This document shows positions 7,072 to 14,550 of a DNA stretch of 19,343 bases, piece by piece. How positions within the stretch are numbered: the first letter of the stretch is position 1; each line of letters opens with the position of its first letter. A program made the position numbers and the translations under genes. Below the pieces are notes generated by a model. It did not search any database, was not told the origin of the DNA, and saw nothing but the letters and a program-made list of their open reading frames with translations. The DNA lies in NCBI RefSeq assembly GCF_900546705.1, contig NZ_URDP01000038.1, positions 1 through 19,343 on the forward strand. Direction: 5' to 3'. The DNA comes from an uncultured Oscillibacter sp. (GTDB lineage Bacteria > Bacillota > Clostridia > Oscillospirales > Oscillospiraceae).

Positions 7072-8262
7072 TCAGCCGCCGATGGTGCCTACCACGAAGC
7101 CCTTGTCCACGATCAGGTTGCCGCCCACAAAGACGTCGCCCAGGATGGCATACATCCGCTCCACCGCCTTGACGGACTCATCGATCCGGATGGTGTAATC
7201 GCCGAACAGGCCCACCTCGAAGTTGAACGGATCACCGTAGAGGATCTTGGTGTCGCCCACCGCTTTCACCAGATCGTAGGGCAGCACCACGCCGCCGTCG
7301 GTAATGACGCCGCTGTTGGGGTTGGTGGCGTCAGGGGTAATGGTCAGCAGTCGGCGTTTTTCGTTGGCGCCCCGCAGAGCGCCCAGCGCCTTCAGGTTTG
7401 CCTTGGTCAGCAGCAGCCGGGCACCGGCGCCCATGGCCTCGTCGCTGCCGTAGGCAAAATACAGGGTGTCCAGGGTATTCACGTCAATGGCGCTGCCCAG
7501 GGAAGCCTCCGCAAAGATGTTCGCAGCAGCCTTATTTTTTGCATTGGTAATGCCGAAGAACGTGGGCGTGGAAGGATCATCGCCGTTGACGATCAGTGCC
7601 GCCAGATTCCGGCGCAGGGCCCGCATGGCCATGCCGGAGATCTTGTCGTAGTAGCTGGCCGGAGACAGGCGGGCGATATTGCGGTCCACATAGGAGGTCA
7701 CGCTCAGCTCATAGGGCTTGATCTCCGCCACGCCGAAGGTGGGATCGGTGGAGGCCGTGCGGGCCGTGCCGGCCGTCTCGCTCACCTTCCCGCCCTTGGC
7801 ATCCAGCTCCGTGATCACATAGGGCTCCTGGAAGGCGCCCATGCCGGTCATGTCCATCACCCGCACCCGGTCCACGATGGACGGGACCACATTGCCCAGG
7901 GGATCGTGGATGGTGGAGCCGGCGCCGGTGGGCTCCACGATGGTGCCCGTGGCCAGGGTGATCTGGTTCATGGCCCGGCGCACCTCCGTGGCGTTGAAGG
8001 TGACACTGTCGCCCCGCATCAGTGCGGAGACACGCTCGTGTGCCAGGTCCTCCAGCTCAGATCCGGTGGGGCCGGGAGCCGCCATCATCTGGCGGTCCTG
8101 CTCGTCGACCAGGGCCTGCACATCCTTGATCTCGGCGTTGAGATTGCGGATCTGCTCCATGAGGCTCTGGTAATCGGACTTGTTTCCCGCATCCAGAGCT
8201 TCCTCGGCCTTTTTCACCAGGCCGGCGCGCTGGTTGATGAGGTTGTAGAGCTTGTGCTTCAT
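7072..8262 (-). CDS. Major capsid protein, HK97 fold
   Basis: Protein of 396 residues from the ATG at 8262, chosen because GGAGGA lies seven bases before it; a TTG at 8277 is in frame. Residues about 1-65 are a charged coiled coil (GLVKKAEEALDAGNKSDYQ, then LMEQIRNLNAEIKDVQALVD), the scaffold-like delta domain found in HK97-type capsid precursors and normally removed by the prohead protease encoded just upstream. The mature part has the family look: an N-arm after about residue 90, 'GNVVPSIVDRVRVMDMTGMG', a 'KPYELSVTSYVDRNIARLSP' E-loop/spine region, and the C-terminal 'VLPYDLVKAVGDTKILYGDP...DYTIRIDESVKAVERM'. It assembles the icosahedral head. The protease-capsid order supports the call. 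Confidence 0.93.
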   Translation of the reverse strand: MKHKLYNLINQRAGLVKKAEEALDAGNKSDYQSLMEQIRNLNAEIKDVQALVDEQDRQMMAAPGPTGSELEDLAHERVSALMRGDSVTFNATEVRRAMNQITLATGTIVEPTGAGSTIHDPLGNVVPSIVDRVRVMDMTGMGAFQEPYVITELDAKGGKVSETAGTARTASTDPTFGVAEIKPYELSVTSYVDRNIARLSPASYYDKISGMAMRALRRNLAALIVNGDDPSTPTFFGITNAKNKAAANIFAEASLGSAIDVNTLDTLYFAYGSDEAMGAGARLLLTKANLKALGALRGANEKRRLLTITPDATNPNSGVITDGGVVLPYDLVKAVGDTKILYGDPFNFEVGLFGDYTIRIDESVKAVERMYAILGDVFVGGNLIVDKGFVVGTIGG

Positions 8263-8277
8263 TGTTTTGTCCTCCAA

Positions 8278-8988
8278 TCAAAATCTGTTTTTTTCCAGGT
8301 CCAGACGGGCAGCAAGCCGCCAGTCCGTTCCGGCGTTGTGAGGTCTGCGCTCCGGCGGCGCCGATGGATTTGCCCGGTCGTAGGCCGCCCGCAGGGCCGT
8401 GATGTCCGGCAGGCCGAAGGCGTTGGCCAGGCTGCCCGGACGCATGGTCTGCCCGTCCTCCTGGCCCAGGATCTCATCCACCAGGCCATGGTCCAGCGCG
8501 TCCTGGGCGGTGAGCCAGGTCTCCGTGCTCATCATCCGCCGCAGCTCCGCCCGGTCACTCTTGCCTTTGGCCTTGAGCTCATAGGCGTTGAGGATGGCCT
8601 CCCGGGTGGCGTCCAGCATACCGATGGATCGCTGGTGCTCCGTGCGGTCTCCTTCCGTGGTAGTGCTGGGCAGGTGCATCATCATCTGCGCCACCGGGGA
8701 GATGGCCACCGTGCCGCAGCCAAGGCACAGATAGCTGGCGGCAGAAGCCGCAAGGCTCTGGATCTCCGCCCGCGTGGGGATGGAGCAGCTGCGCAGGATG
8801 CTGTACATCTCGCTGCCGGCAAAGACAGAGCCGCCGGGAGAGTTGATCTCCAGCACCAGCTCCTCCCCCCGGGGATTCTGGGCAATGGCGTCCCGCACCT
8901 GTTCCGGGGAGAAAGCCCGGTACCCAAACCACTCATAGATCCACCGGTCCTCATCCGAGGACACGATGCCATTCAGGGTCACTCTCAT
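8278..8988 (-). CDS. ClpP-like prohead protease (S14 serine protease)
   Basis: Protein of 236 residues from the ATG at 8988, which overlaps the portal stop as ATGA and has GGAGGAAC upstream; a longer in-frame start at 9027 would lie inside the portal gene. ClpP-type features are visible: 'EINSPGGSVFAGSEMYSILR' (oxyanion loop glycines), catalytic Ser about residue 82 in SLAASAASYL, His105 in MMMHLP and Asp171 in DALDHGLVDEIL, in the order and spacing of the family. It would cleave the delta domain of the capsid precursor and mature the prohead. The C-terminal 50 residues are a charged tail. No lesion is seen in the catalytic triad. Confidence 0.92.
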   Translation of the reverse strand: MRVTLNGIVSSDEDRWIYEWFGYRAFSPEQVRDAIAQNPRGEELVLEINSPGGSVFAGSEMYSILRSCSIPTRAEIQSLAASAASYLCLGCGTVAISPVAQMMMHLPSTTTEGDRTEHQRSIGMLDATREAILNAYELKAKGKSDRAELRRMMSTETWLTAQDALDHGLVDEILGQEDGQTMRPGSLANAFGLPDITALRAAYDRANPSAPPERRPHNAGTDWRLAARLDLEKNRF

Positions 8989-10247
8989 GTCGTTCCTCCG
9001 TTTCGGTTCAAACTCAGCTCCACCCACTTGGAGAGGGGCACATAATTCAGCGAGGCCAGACGCTCGTCTCCGCCCTCCACATCCGGCATATCCTCCAGCC
9101 GGTTGATGTCGTTGACGGAAAAGACGCCGATCTCCCGCATGTTCTTGTACCAGGCGCTGCGGGCGGCATTGTCGCCCCGCAGCTCCGCCATCATGTTGAT
9201 CCGCAGCTCCAGGCCGGCAGAGATCTGATCGGCGAACAGCATCTTCCAGGTCTGCTCCTCCTCGTACTGAGTAACGATGGGATGCAGGGTGGAGACCACG
9301 TACTCGATGGCATTTTGCTCATTGGAGCTGTATGCCTGCTTGCCCTCCTGGAGCTTGTAGAGGGGGATTCCGAAATACCGGGCAATGTCCCGGATGGCCA
9401 CCTCCTGGCTCTCAATGAACTGGGCGTCCTTGTTGGTGAGGCTCACAGGCTTGTATTCCAGGCCGTAGTCCAGAATGGCCAGACGGTTTGCATTGGTGGG
9501 CCCGGCATGAATCCGCTCCCACTCCCGCCGCAGGAGATCCTTCCGGCCGATCATTCTGTCCGGGTTCTCCGGGTCCTGTACCTGGCCGGAAAGATCCGCC
9601 TGTGTCTGCAGCACGCCGCCGGGCTGCGCGCCGTTTTCGTAATAGCGCAAGTCGTGCTGCTGCCTTGCCCTGGCCGCCGTAATGACCTCCGCCGCCCGCC
9701 GCAGCACGGAGATGCCGTTCACTCCATCGCGGGAGGCGCCCTTGTAGTGGTTGACATCGGCATCGGGGAGCGTGAACACACTGCCGGCCACGGGATCGCG
9801 CACATTGTGCCATACATGCCCGGCAGTGTCCCGCCAGGTGTAGACCAGCTCCCCGGGCAGGGGGATCAGCTCCACGATCTGCGCTGTATAGGGGTCCCGC
9901 CGAATCCAGTCATAGCTGTTGCCACGGGCCAGGCGGCTGGATTCCAGCAGCTTTTTCCGAACGGACGGCGTCATGGCCTCGTTGGGCCGGACGTTGAGCA
10001 GCCGCAAAATCGGCAGGTCCACCCGTTCACGGGTCACACGGTCCACACAGTAGGTGGGGAGTTTGGCCATGGAGTCCGAAAGGATCTCAATGCACCGGTC
10101 CACGGCGCTGAGCTTTCTGGCTGCCGTCTCGCTGGTATCTGCTGCAGCGGGGGAATAGCCGGCCGCTGTCAGGGAGCTGACCGTCACGGCGTTGCGCATG
10201 CCGGAAGGCGACCGGGCCACCGCCCGCAGTCCATCGCGGATGCTCAT
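8985..10247 (-). CDS. Portal protein, HK97 family
   Basis: Protein of 420 residues starting at the ATG at 10247, behind GGAGGTGG and overlapping the preceding small gene's stop as ATGA. HK97-portal features are present: 'AVDRCIEILSDSMAKLPTYC' near the N-terminus, 'LLNVRPNEAMTPSVRKKLLE', 'RGNSYDWIRRD', a 'DVNHYKGASRDGVNGISVLR' segment, and the stem/wing part 'AIRDIARYFGIPLYKLQEGK' followed by 'AYSSNEQNAIEYVVSTLHPI'. It forms the dodecameric portal ring at one capsid vertex through which DNA is pumped. The late 'GVFSVNDINRLEDMPDVEGG' is also typical. Length is normal for the family. Confidence 0.93.
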   Translation of the reverse strand: MSIRDGLRAVARSPSGMRNAVTVSSLTAAGYSPAAADTSETAARKLSAVDRCIEILSDSMAKLPTYCVDRVTRERVDLPILRLLNVRPNEAMTPSVRKKLLESSRLARGNSYDWIRRDPYTAQIVELIPLPGELVYTWRDTAGHVWHNVRDPVAGSVFTLPDADVNHYKGASRDGVNGISVLRRAAEVITAARARQQHDLRYYENGAQPGGVLQTQADLSGQVQDPENPDRMIGRKDLLRREWERIHAGPTNANRLAILDYGLEYKPVSLTNKDAQFIESQEVAIRDIARYFGIPLYKLQEGKQAYSSNEQNAIEYVVSTLHPIVTQYEEEQTWKMLFADQISAGLELRINMMAELRGDNAARSAWYKNMREIGVFSVNDINRLEDMPDVEGGDERLASLNYVPLSKWVELSLNRNGGTT

Positions 10248-10420
10248 GCCTTACCACCTCCCAGGCAGCTGAGAACGCCCCCCGCCAGCAAAAAGGTGCC
10301 TGCGGCAATGACGCCGGCCGGCAGATAGATCATCCCGGCGCCCAGGCTTACCAGAGCCGCCCCGGCTGTCATCATAAGCTCCGTGGCGTAGGCCGCCACC
10401 CCGTCTTTCAATGCCTTCAT
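10244..10420 (-). CDS. Small membrane protein between terminase and portal
   Basis: Peptide of 58 residues, MKALKDGVAAYATELMMTAG onward. The ATG at 10420 has GGAAGGAG upstream. A GTG at 10450 in the same frame would place the palindrome inside the reading frame and has no ribosome site of its own, so I rejected it. About residues 15-53 are hydrophobic with small residues and Gly (AGAALVSLGAGMIYLPAGVI, then AAGTFLLAGGVLSCLGGG), consistent with two short membrane helices. Its stop overlaps the portal start as ATGA. Small open frames between large terminase and portal occur in HK97-like phages, but I know of no settled function. Confidence 0.72.
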   Translation of the reverse strand: MKALKDGVAAYATELMMTAGAALVSLGAGMIYLPAGVIAAGTFLLAGGVLSCLGGGKA

Positions 10421-10433
10421 GGATCTCCTTCCT

Positions 10434-10450
10434 GTGTCCGATTCGGACAC
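10434..10450. repeat. 17-bp palindrome, copy B (between TerL and the small membrane gene)
   Basis: Perfect dyad GTGTCCGA-N-TCGGACAC filling most of the gap between the terminase stop and the next ribosome site; on the minus strand it is followed by AGGAAGGAG and then the start codon at 10420. Confidence 0.85.
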
Positions 10451-10451
10451 G

Positions 10452-12251
10452 CTATAAGCTGAATCCCGGCCGCGCCATGGCCTCCGCCAGATCCGGCTTT
10501 TGATTCCGGTCGATCATCCACACCGCCATGGCGATGATGGAGGCCACCGTGGGGTCGATACGTCCGGTGGATTTGTTTTTCATCGGCTTGCAGTTACCGT
10601 TGCCGTCCACATAGCAGCGCACGTTGCCAAACGTCCAGCGGAAGCAGGTATTGTGTACATGGAGCAGCTGGCGCCGGATCATAAGGTCCTCTGTCTCCTT
10701 CATGGCCGGCGACAGGTTTCTGAGGTCCTGGGGGATCTCCACAATGGACACGATCGGCTCCAGCCGCTGGGTGATCGTCCGGCTCAGGTACGGGTCAAAG
10801 CCCACCATGCGCAGGTCAAAGGTCTCCCGCGCCCACCGGATGGCATCCTCCACGTCCGTGTAGTTGATGATGTCCCCGTCACAGAGGGCCAGGAACCCCG
10901 CCCGCGCCCAGTCCCGGTATGGGACGTGGTCCCGCCGCTCGGCCTCCTCTGCCGTGCCTCCAGGCCGCCAGATCATCGGAAACAGCACCGCCGTCTCCAA
11001 TCCCGGCTGGGGCGGGAACAGCAGCACAAAGGCCGTCAGGTCCTTGCTGGTAGAGAGGTCCACGCCGCCGTAGCAGAGCTTTCCGGCCAGGTGTTCCATC
11101 ACCCACGCCTCCCGCTCCGCCTTTTTGCTGGGTCCGCACTGGGTCTTGTCATAAAGGGTCAGGGCGATCCACCCCACCGACTTGACGGAGATCCACTGAT
11201 TGAGCCGCAGCCAGCGGAAGAGCTTTTCTCCCGCCTCGCTGCGCCGGGCCTCCATGGCCTCCAGCCGCACCGTGCGCAGCTTCAGGTGTTTGCCCAGGGA
11301 CGGATTGAACAGGTACCAGAGGGCCTCGTCCCAGATGTCGATGTCCTTGAGATCGTCCGGGTCGTCGCCGAACATGGCGGTCAGGCCGTAGAGCACCGGC
11401 AGCCAGTTGGGAAGATCCCGCTCCAGAAGATCGCTCTGGGCCTGCGGCATGTCCTCGTCGGACACATGCCGCAGGGAGAGGACCTGCCGGGGATCTCCGC
11501 CCTCGTCCAGGATCTTGCGCAGCCGCCGGGCATCCCGGACGCCCACGGCCTTCTCGTGGATCTCCCAGCCGATGGAGCAGCGGTCCGGGTCATCGCCGGC
11601 CGTGGTCAGTACGATCCACACCGGCTGACGGCGGCCGGAACCGGCGCCGAAGGTCATGACTTCCCACAGGTCCCGATTGGGCTGAGCATGGAGCTCGTCG
11701 AAGATCACGCAGCTGGGCTTATAGCCGTGTTTGCTGTACGACTCGGACGAAAGCACCGCCATGACGCCCAGTACGATCCACTTGTATCCGCCGTTCCCGG
11801 TTCTGACCCGCTGGCGGTATTCCACCCGCTTCCGGGATTCTATGATTTTGAGCTCGCCCCGGGCGATCATCTTGGCCGTCCAGGGCGCCGTGGTCAGCAT
11901 ATACACGGCATCATTGAACACGATGGAGGCGTTGTCCTTATCCGCCGCGCAGATATAAACCTCCGCGTTCAGCTCGCCATCTGCGAACAGGTGGTAGATT
12001 CCCAGGGCCGCCGCCAGCTCGCTCTTTCCGTTTTTCTTTGGGATCTCCAGGTAGAGGTACCAGTACTTCCGCAGGGCCTCTCCCGTATCCTCGTCCGACT
12101 CCATGGTGCTGTAAAACTGCATGAGGGCGTCCAGCTGCCAGTCATAGAGCGAGAAATTCTTACCGGTGTCCGTGGTAGGCAGCCGGGAGATAAACTGGCA
12201 GACGAACTCTCCCGCCTCCCGGTCCGTGAACACGCTGGATTTTACCGGCAT
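10452..12251 (-). CDS. terL: Terminase large subunit (ATPase and nuclease)
   Basis: Protein of 599 residues; the ATG at 12251 follows the TerS stop by three bases. N-terminal ATPase: Walker A PKKNGKSE at 71-78, Walker B CVIFDELH at 181-188 with Glu as catalytic carboxylate, and a coupling motif LTTAGD at 215-220. The C-terminal part begins an RNase H-like nuclease with 'CYGGVDLSTSKDLTAF' near 393-408 (acidic Asp398) and 'MVGFDPYL' later. This is the Terminase_1/YmfN-like type common in Firmicutes phages. It powers DNA translocation into the prohead and cuts the concatemer. No ribosome site is strong, which suggests coupling to TerS. Confidence 0.95.
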   Translation of the reverse strand: MPVKSSVFTDREAGEFVCQFISRLPTTDTGKNFSLYDWQLDALMQFYSTMESDEDTGEALRKYWYLYLEIPKKNGKSELAAALGIYHLFADGELNAEVYICAADKDNASIVFNDAVYMLTTAPWTAKMIARGELKIIESRKRVEYRQRVRTGNGGYKWIVLGVMAVLSSESYSKHGYKPSCVIFDELHAQPNRDLWEVMTFGAGSGRRQPVWIVLTTAGDDPDRCSIGWEIHEKAVGVRDARRLRKILDEGGDPRQVLSLRHVSDEDMPQAQSDLLERDLPNWLPVLYGLTAMFGDDPDDLKDIDIWDEALWYLFNPSLGKHLKLRTVRLEAMEARRSEAGEKLFRWLRLNQWISVKSVGWIALTLYDKTQCGPSKKAEREAWVMEHLAGKLCYGGVDLSTSKDLTAFVLLFPPQPGLETAVLFPMIWRPGGTAEEAERRDHVPYRDWARAGFLALCDGDIINYTDVEDAIRWARETFDLRMVGFDPYLSRTITQRLEPIVSIVEIPQDLRNLSPAMKETEDLMIRRQLLHVHNTCFRWTFGNVRCYVDGNGNCKPMKNKSTGRIDPTVASIIAMAVWMIDRNQKPDLAEAMARPGFSL

Positions 12252-12254
12252 GGG

Positions 12255-12773
12255 TTATTCCGCCTCTGCCAGAGCCGCCGCCTGCCGTGCCCGCAGCCGC
12301 CGGGTGAACTCGTCCGCCTCTTCCCCGGCCGGTGCTTTGGCAGCGTTCTGGATGGCAGAGGGCACCACGATCCTGCACCGGGCAGTAACAGAGAGACCCA
12401 TTGCCTCGGCGCACTGGCGCGCCTGCTTGAAGTAAGTGCCCTGGACGCCGGTCCACTCCCGGGCCAGTTTTTCGTCCCCCGCCCGGATGGCCGCCCCGGC
12501 CCGCTTATCAGCCCGGAGCCACCGCTCCCGGGAGAGAAAGTACTGCCCCAGCACGTCCCGGTCCAGCTCGGCATACAATCCGGCCGCACGCAGGATCTCG
12601 CCGATCTCACGGTATTCTTCGTGGAGCCGCTTGGGCAGCCACTTGGGCGGGACCGCCGCGTCCGGGGGCGGCACATGGACCTCCCGGTCCAGACGCTCGT
12701 CTATTTCAGCCTGGGTCAGGTGCTTGCGGCCGTTGGCCTCCACCACCGCCGTGGGCTGTCGTTTTCCGGGCAT
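12255..12773 (-). CDS. terS: Terminase small subunit, P27-like
   Basis: Protein of 172 residues starting at the ATG at 12773, behind GGAAAGGAGGG. The frame is open to 13010, but that upstream part carries the palindrome and a GC-rich spacer and has no start with a ribosome site. The sequence fits P27-type small terminases: 'MPGKRQPTAVVEANGRKHLT', a Pro-rich 'VPPPDAAVPPKWLPKRLHEE' and helix 'YREIGEILRAAGLYAELDRD', then 'FKQARQCAEAMGLSVTARCR'. It binds the packaging site and hands DNA to the large subunit. It is 18 bases downstream of palindrome copy C. Confidence 0.88.
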   Translation of the reverse strand: MPGKRQPTAVVEANGRKHLTQAEIDERLDREVHVPPPDAAVPPKWLPKRLHEEYREIGEILRAAGLYAELDRDVLGQYFLSRERWLRADKRAGAAIRAGDEKLAREWTGVQGTYFKQARQCAEAMGLSVTARCRIVVPSAIQNAAKAPAGEEADEFTRRLRARQAAALAEAE

Positions 12774-13019
12774 ACCGCCCCTCCTTTCCCTGTGTCCGAT
12801 TCTGACACCGCTGCACAGTCGCAGCGCAGAATCCATATTTGCAGCACCCTCGCAGCCTTCCGCACACTCCCCGTGGGGAGAATTTCTCGCGCGGCAGGGG
12901 GCATGCGGTCTTGCGCCGTCCGGGCAAAACTTTTTTGACCCCGGGGCGGGTCCCGCAAGGAATCCCCTCCGCGCATCCGCGCAGGCGCGGCGCCATGCGC
13001 ATGCGCCCAAAGCTGCGTC
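12774..13019. other. GC-rich HNH-TerS spacer, possible cos/pac region
   Basis: A 246-base gap without a credible gene, although frames stay open through it because of high GC. It holds palindrome copy C, a CCCCGGGGCGGGTCCCG block at about 12940-12956 next to a T6 run, a GAGAATTTCTC dyad at about 12880-12890, and a GGCGCCATGCGCATGCGCCC self-complementary stretch near 12988-13007. In phages whose packaging module begins with an HNH endonuclease, the cohesive-end site often lies near here, so this is the best cos candidate in the window. The exact nick positions cannot be read. Confidence 0.4.
12792..12808. repeat. 17-bp palindrome, copy C (upstream of TerS)
   Basis: Plus strand gtgtccgattctgacac, one mismatch from the perfect dyad and the exact reverse orientation of copy A. 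On the minus strand it is followed directly by AGGGAAAGGAGGGG, the TerS ribosome site. Confidence 0.85.
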
Positions 13020-13427
13020 CTATCGTCCCCGGTACCGGCTCCGCAAAGTCTCGCTTTTTCCACGGATTTCCGCCATGGTCTTACGGCTGTGGCAGGCGTG
13101 GCAAAGGCTCTGCAAGTTTCCGCGATCCGTGAACACGGCCCAGTCCCCGTTGTGTGGGACGATGTGGTCCACATCCGTGGCCCGGGTGCGTCGGCGCGGG
13201 TCTCCCGGCGGGTACCGCCTGGCACACTCCCGGCAGAACGGCTCCCGCAGAAGCTGCGCGGGCCGCAGATCGTTTATCCATTCCGGCGTGAGATACATCC
13301 AGTGCCAGGACTTGGACGCCTCGCTGCGCCGGGCGCTGTCTTTGGGCTTATGGGCTGCGCAGTATCCATCCGGCACCAGGACGCAGCATCCTGGGTGTCG
13401 GCACGGCCTCAGCGGCTTTTGTGCCAT
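13020..13427 (-). CDS. HNH endonuclease of the packaging module
   Basis: Protein of 135 residues from the ATG at 13427, preceded by GGAGGTG at eight bases; an upstream in-frame start at 13475 lies in a terminator hairpin and was rejected. HNH motif: 'TDVDHIVPH' (His88), Asn104 in 'RGNLQSLC' and His113 in 'CHACHSRKT'. A structural zinc site is formed by C65-x2-C68 and C109-x2-C112. The N-terminal CRHPGCCVLVPDGYCAAH (Cys9, Cys14/15, Cys23, His26) may bind a second zinc. HNH proteins encoded next to terminase (HK97 gp74-like) are needed with TerL for cos cleavage in some phages. Position before TerS agrees. Confidence 0.88.
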   Translation of the reverse strand: MAQKPLRPCRHPGCCVLVPDGYCAAHKPKDSARRSEASKSWHWMYLTPEWINDLRPAQLLREPFCRECARRYPPGDPRRRTRATDVDHIVPHNGDWAVFTDRGNLQSLCHACHSRKTMAEIRGKSETLRSRYRGR

Positions 13428-13445
13428 CGGGCTATCACCTCCGGG

Positions 13446-13509
13446 CAAAACAAAAAGCGCCTGGGCCATCGACACTCCCTCTTCGGGTCTTGTCTCATGG
13501 CTCAGGCGC
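13446..13509 (-). terminator. Strong intrinsic terminator between the KTR and HNH genes
   Basis: On the minus strand GCGCCTGAGCCAT pairs with ATGGCCCAGGCGC (13-base arms, one mismatch). The 27-base inner loop can itself pair (GACA/TGTC and CCC/GGG around GAAGA), and the whole is followed by TTTTTGTTTTG. The 5' arm overlaps the stop of the KTR-like gene at 13502. Only about 19 bases separate the T tract from the HNH start. Confidence 0.8.
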
Positions 13510-13702
13510 TGGTCGCTGAGGACTCTGGCTCAGGCGCTTCGATATTCACGATGCTCTCCTGCCCACACCGCTTGCACGGCCGTGGCAGATTGTGAACGGT
13601 AGTGTCCGGGTTGATTTTGAGAATCTTCCCCTTTCCGCACACTGGGCACATGACCCATCCGTTCTTTATGGTCAGTTTATCACGCCGCTCCACCTTTTGC
13701 AA
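13502..13702 (-). CDS. Small cysteine-rich zinc-ribbon protein (KTR-type)
   Basis: Protein of about 66 residues. Start uncertain: TTG at 13702 has GAGGG seven bases upstream; a GTG three codons later (13693) and a TTG at 13726 are alternatives. The core TIKNGWVMCPVCGKGKILKI continues with 'NPDTTVHNLPRPCKRCGQES', giving two CxxC pairs about 20 residues apart. This closely resembles the cysteine-rich KTR-domain proteins known mainly from conjugative transposons of Firmicutes ('W.lCPvCg.KtrlkI..dT.l.nfpl.CpkCk.E'). A zinc-binding, nucleic-acid-related role is likely but not established. It follows the HUH gene, separated by a GC hairpin, and ends inside a terminator. Confidence 0.75.
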   Translation of the reverse strand: MQKVERRDKLTIKNGWVMCPVCGKGKILKINPDTTVHNLPRPCKRCGQESIVNIEAPEPESSATSA

Positions 13703-13760
13703 TGCGTTTCCCTCACTTTCTTCCAAACGTGTCTACTTTTCCACTAGATTTCAAGATTGA

Positions 13761-13784
13761 CGTGCGTGCGCGCGCCCGCGCGCG
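13761..13784. repeat. Alternating CG tract and GC hairpin downstream of the HUH gene
   Basis: CGTGCGTGCGCGCGCCCGCG followed by CGCG. It has alternating purine-pyrimidine steps with a 7-bp CGCGCGC/GCGCGCG stem around a CC centre. It lies seven bases after the HUH stop, in an otherwise AT-rich 90-base gap. No U tract follows on either strand, so it is not a simple terminator. Confidence 0.6.
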
Positions 13785-13791
13785 ACATCTA

Positions 13792-14550
13792 CTAAAATAA
13801 AAGCACTTCCGGCTCCTGGGGCAAATCTCTTTCTCTGGGACGCTTCGGCAGGATATAGCTGCCGTAGTAGTAGGCGCCAAAGTCGTTGACCGCCTGCCCA
13901 CGGCGCGCCCACAGCACATCATCCGGGATCTCGATGACGCCGCTGGTGTCCAGCCAGATCTCCGGCGGCTCCAGGCTCCGGGAGAGCGACATGGAGCAGC
14001 TCCACGGGTGCTTGCCGATTGGAATCTTGAATCCGTCCGGCCGCTCCTTGTTGAAATACTCCGCCAGCCGACGGTAGCCGCCCTCCTTGCGGAGCACCGG
14101 CTCATCGTCCACCTCACCGCCCCGCCACAGGTGGCGCACCTCTGCCGGAGAGAATTGGCTGTCCCGCAGGATCATGTGGATGTGGTAGCGGTGGTCTCCG
14201 TGGCGTCCCTCGATGCAGATGATCCAGTCAAACCTCTCTCCGTGCCGCCACCGCAGCATCCTGGCCAGGTATGCCCGGAAATACCGGCGGACGCCGTCGT
14301 AGTCCCTGGGCAGATGCTCCCAGTCGTAGGTGAGCGTGTAGTGGCTGCCCTCATATCCATACAGTGCCAAGCGCAGCTCCAGGCGGTCCACCTGACTGCG
14401 GCTCACAGCGCTGTGTCCTCCCCTGCGCAGCTGCCGCTTGTCCGCTGCATCCTGCCAGGTGCCGGACGGCCCCAGCGGCGGCCGCAGCGCCCGGCACTCC
14501 TTGACCAGCGGTCCCGCTCTTTGGCGGGTGCAATACCATAATTGTCCCGT
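13792..14550 (-). CDS. HUH-type endonuclease, rolling-circle Rep-like
   Basis: From the first conventional start (GTG at 14406) the protein has 204 residues, but the same frame is open and coding-like for 48 more codons: LWYCTRQRAGPLVKECRALR, then GTWQDAADKRQLRRGGHSAV. The best ribosome site, GGAGGGG at 14562-14556, sits five bases before an ACG at 14550, so I take a 252-residue product. HUH hallmarks, numbered from the GTG: motif 1 HYTLTYD (22-28), motif 2 HIH (75-77, in HRYHIHMIL) and motif 3 EYFNKE (Tyr117, Lys120). These match single-tyrosine replication initiators (ORF2/G2P-like), which nick and covalently bind one DNA strand. A role in phage replication near SSB is inference. Confidence 0.7.
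   Translation of the reverse strand, partial: TGQLWYCTRQRAGPLVKECRALRPPLGPSGTWQDAADKRQLRRGGHSAVSRSQVDRLELRLALYGYEGSHYTLTYDWEHLPRDYDGVRRYFRAYLARMLRWRHGERFDWIICIEGRHGDHRYHIHMILRDSQFSPAEVRHLWRGGEVDDEPVLRKEGGYRRLAEYFNKERPDGFKIPIGKHPWSCSMSLSRSLEPPEIWLDTSGVIEIPDDVLWARRGQAVNDFGAYYYGSYILPKRPRERDLPQEPEVLLF

Noticed and set aside
6607..9045. 812-codon plus-strand open frame over connector, capsid and protease genes
   Set aside because: Frame is open only because the opposite strand has strong GC codon bias; it spans several proven genes and shows no domain.
10500..12938. 812-codon plus-strand open frame over terminase genes
   Set aside because: Same reason; it mirrors TerL and TerS codons and has no start signal.
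12774..13010. N-terminal extension of TerS in frame up to 13010
   Set aside because: Carries the palindrome and spacer, Cys/Arg-rich low-quality sequence, and no ribosome site; the ATG at 12773 has a strong one.
13675..13702. Possible minus-strand promoter TTGCAA-17-TAAACT inside the KTR gene
   Set aside because: Only four of six matches in each box, and it would lie upstream of the strong terminator.
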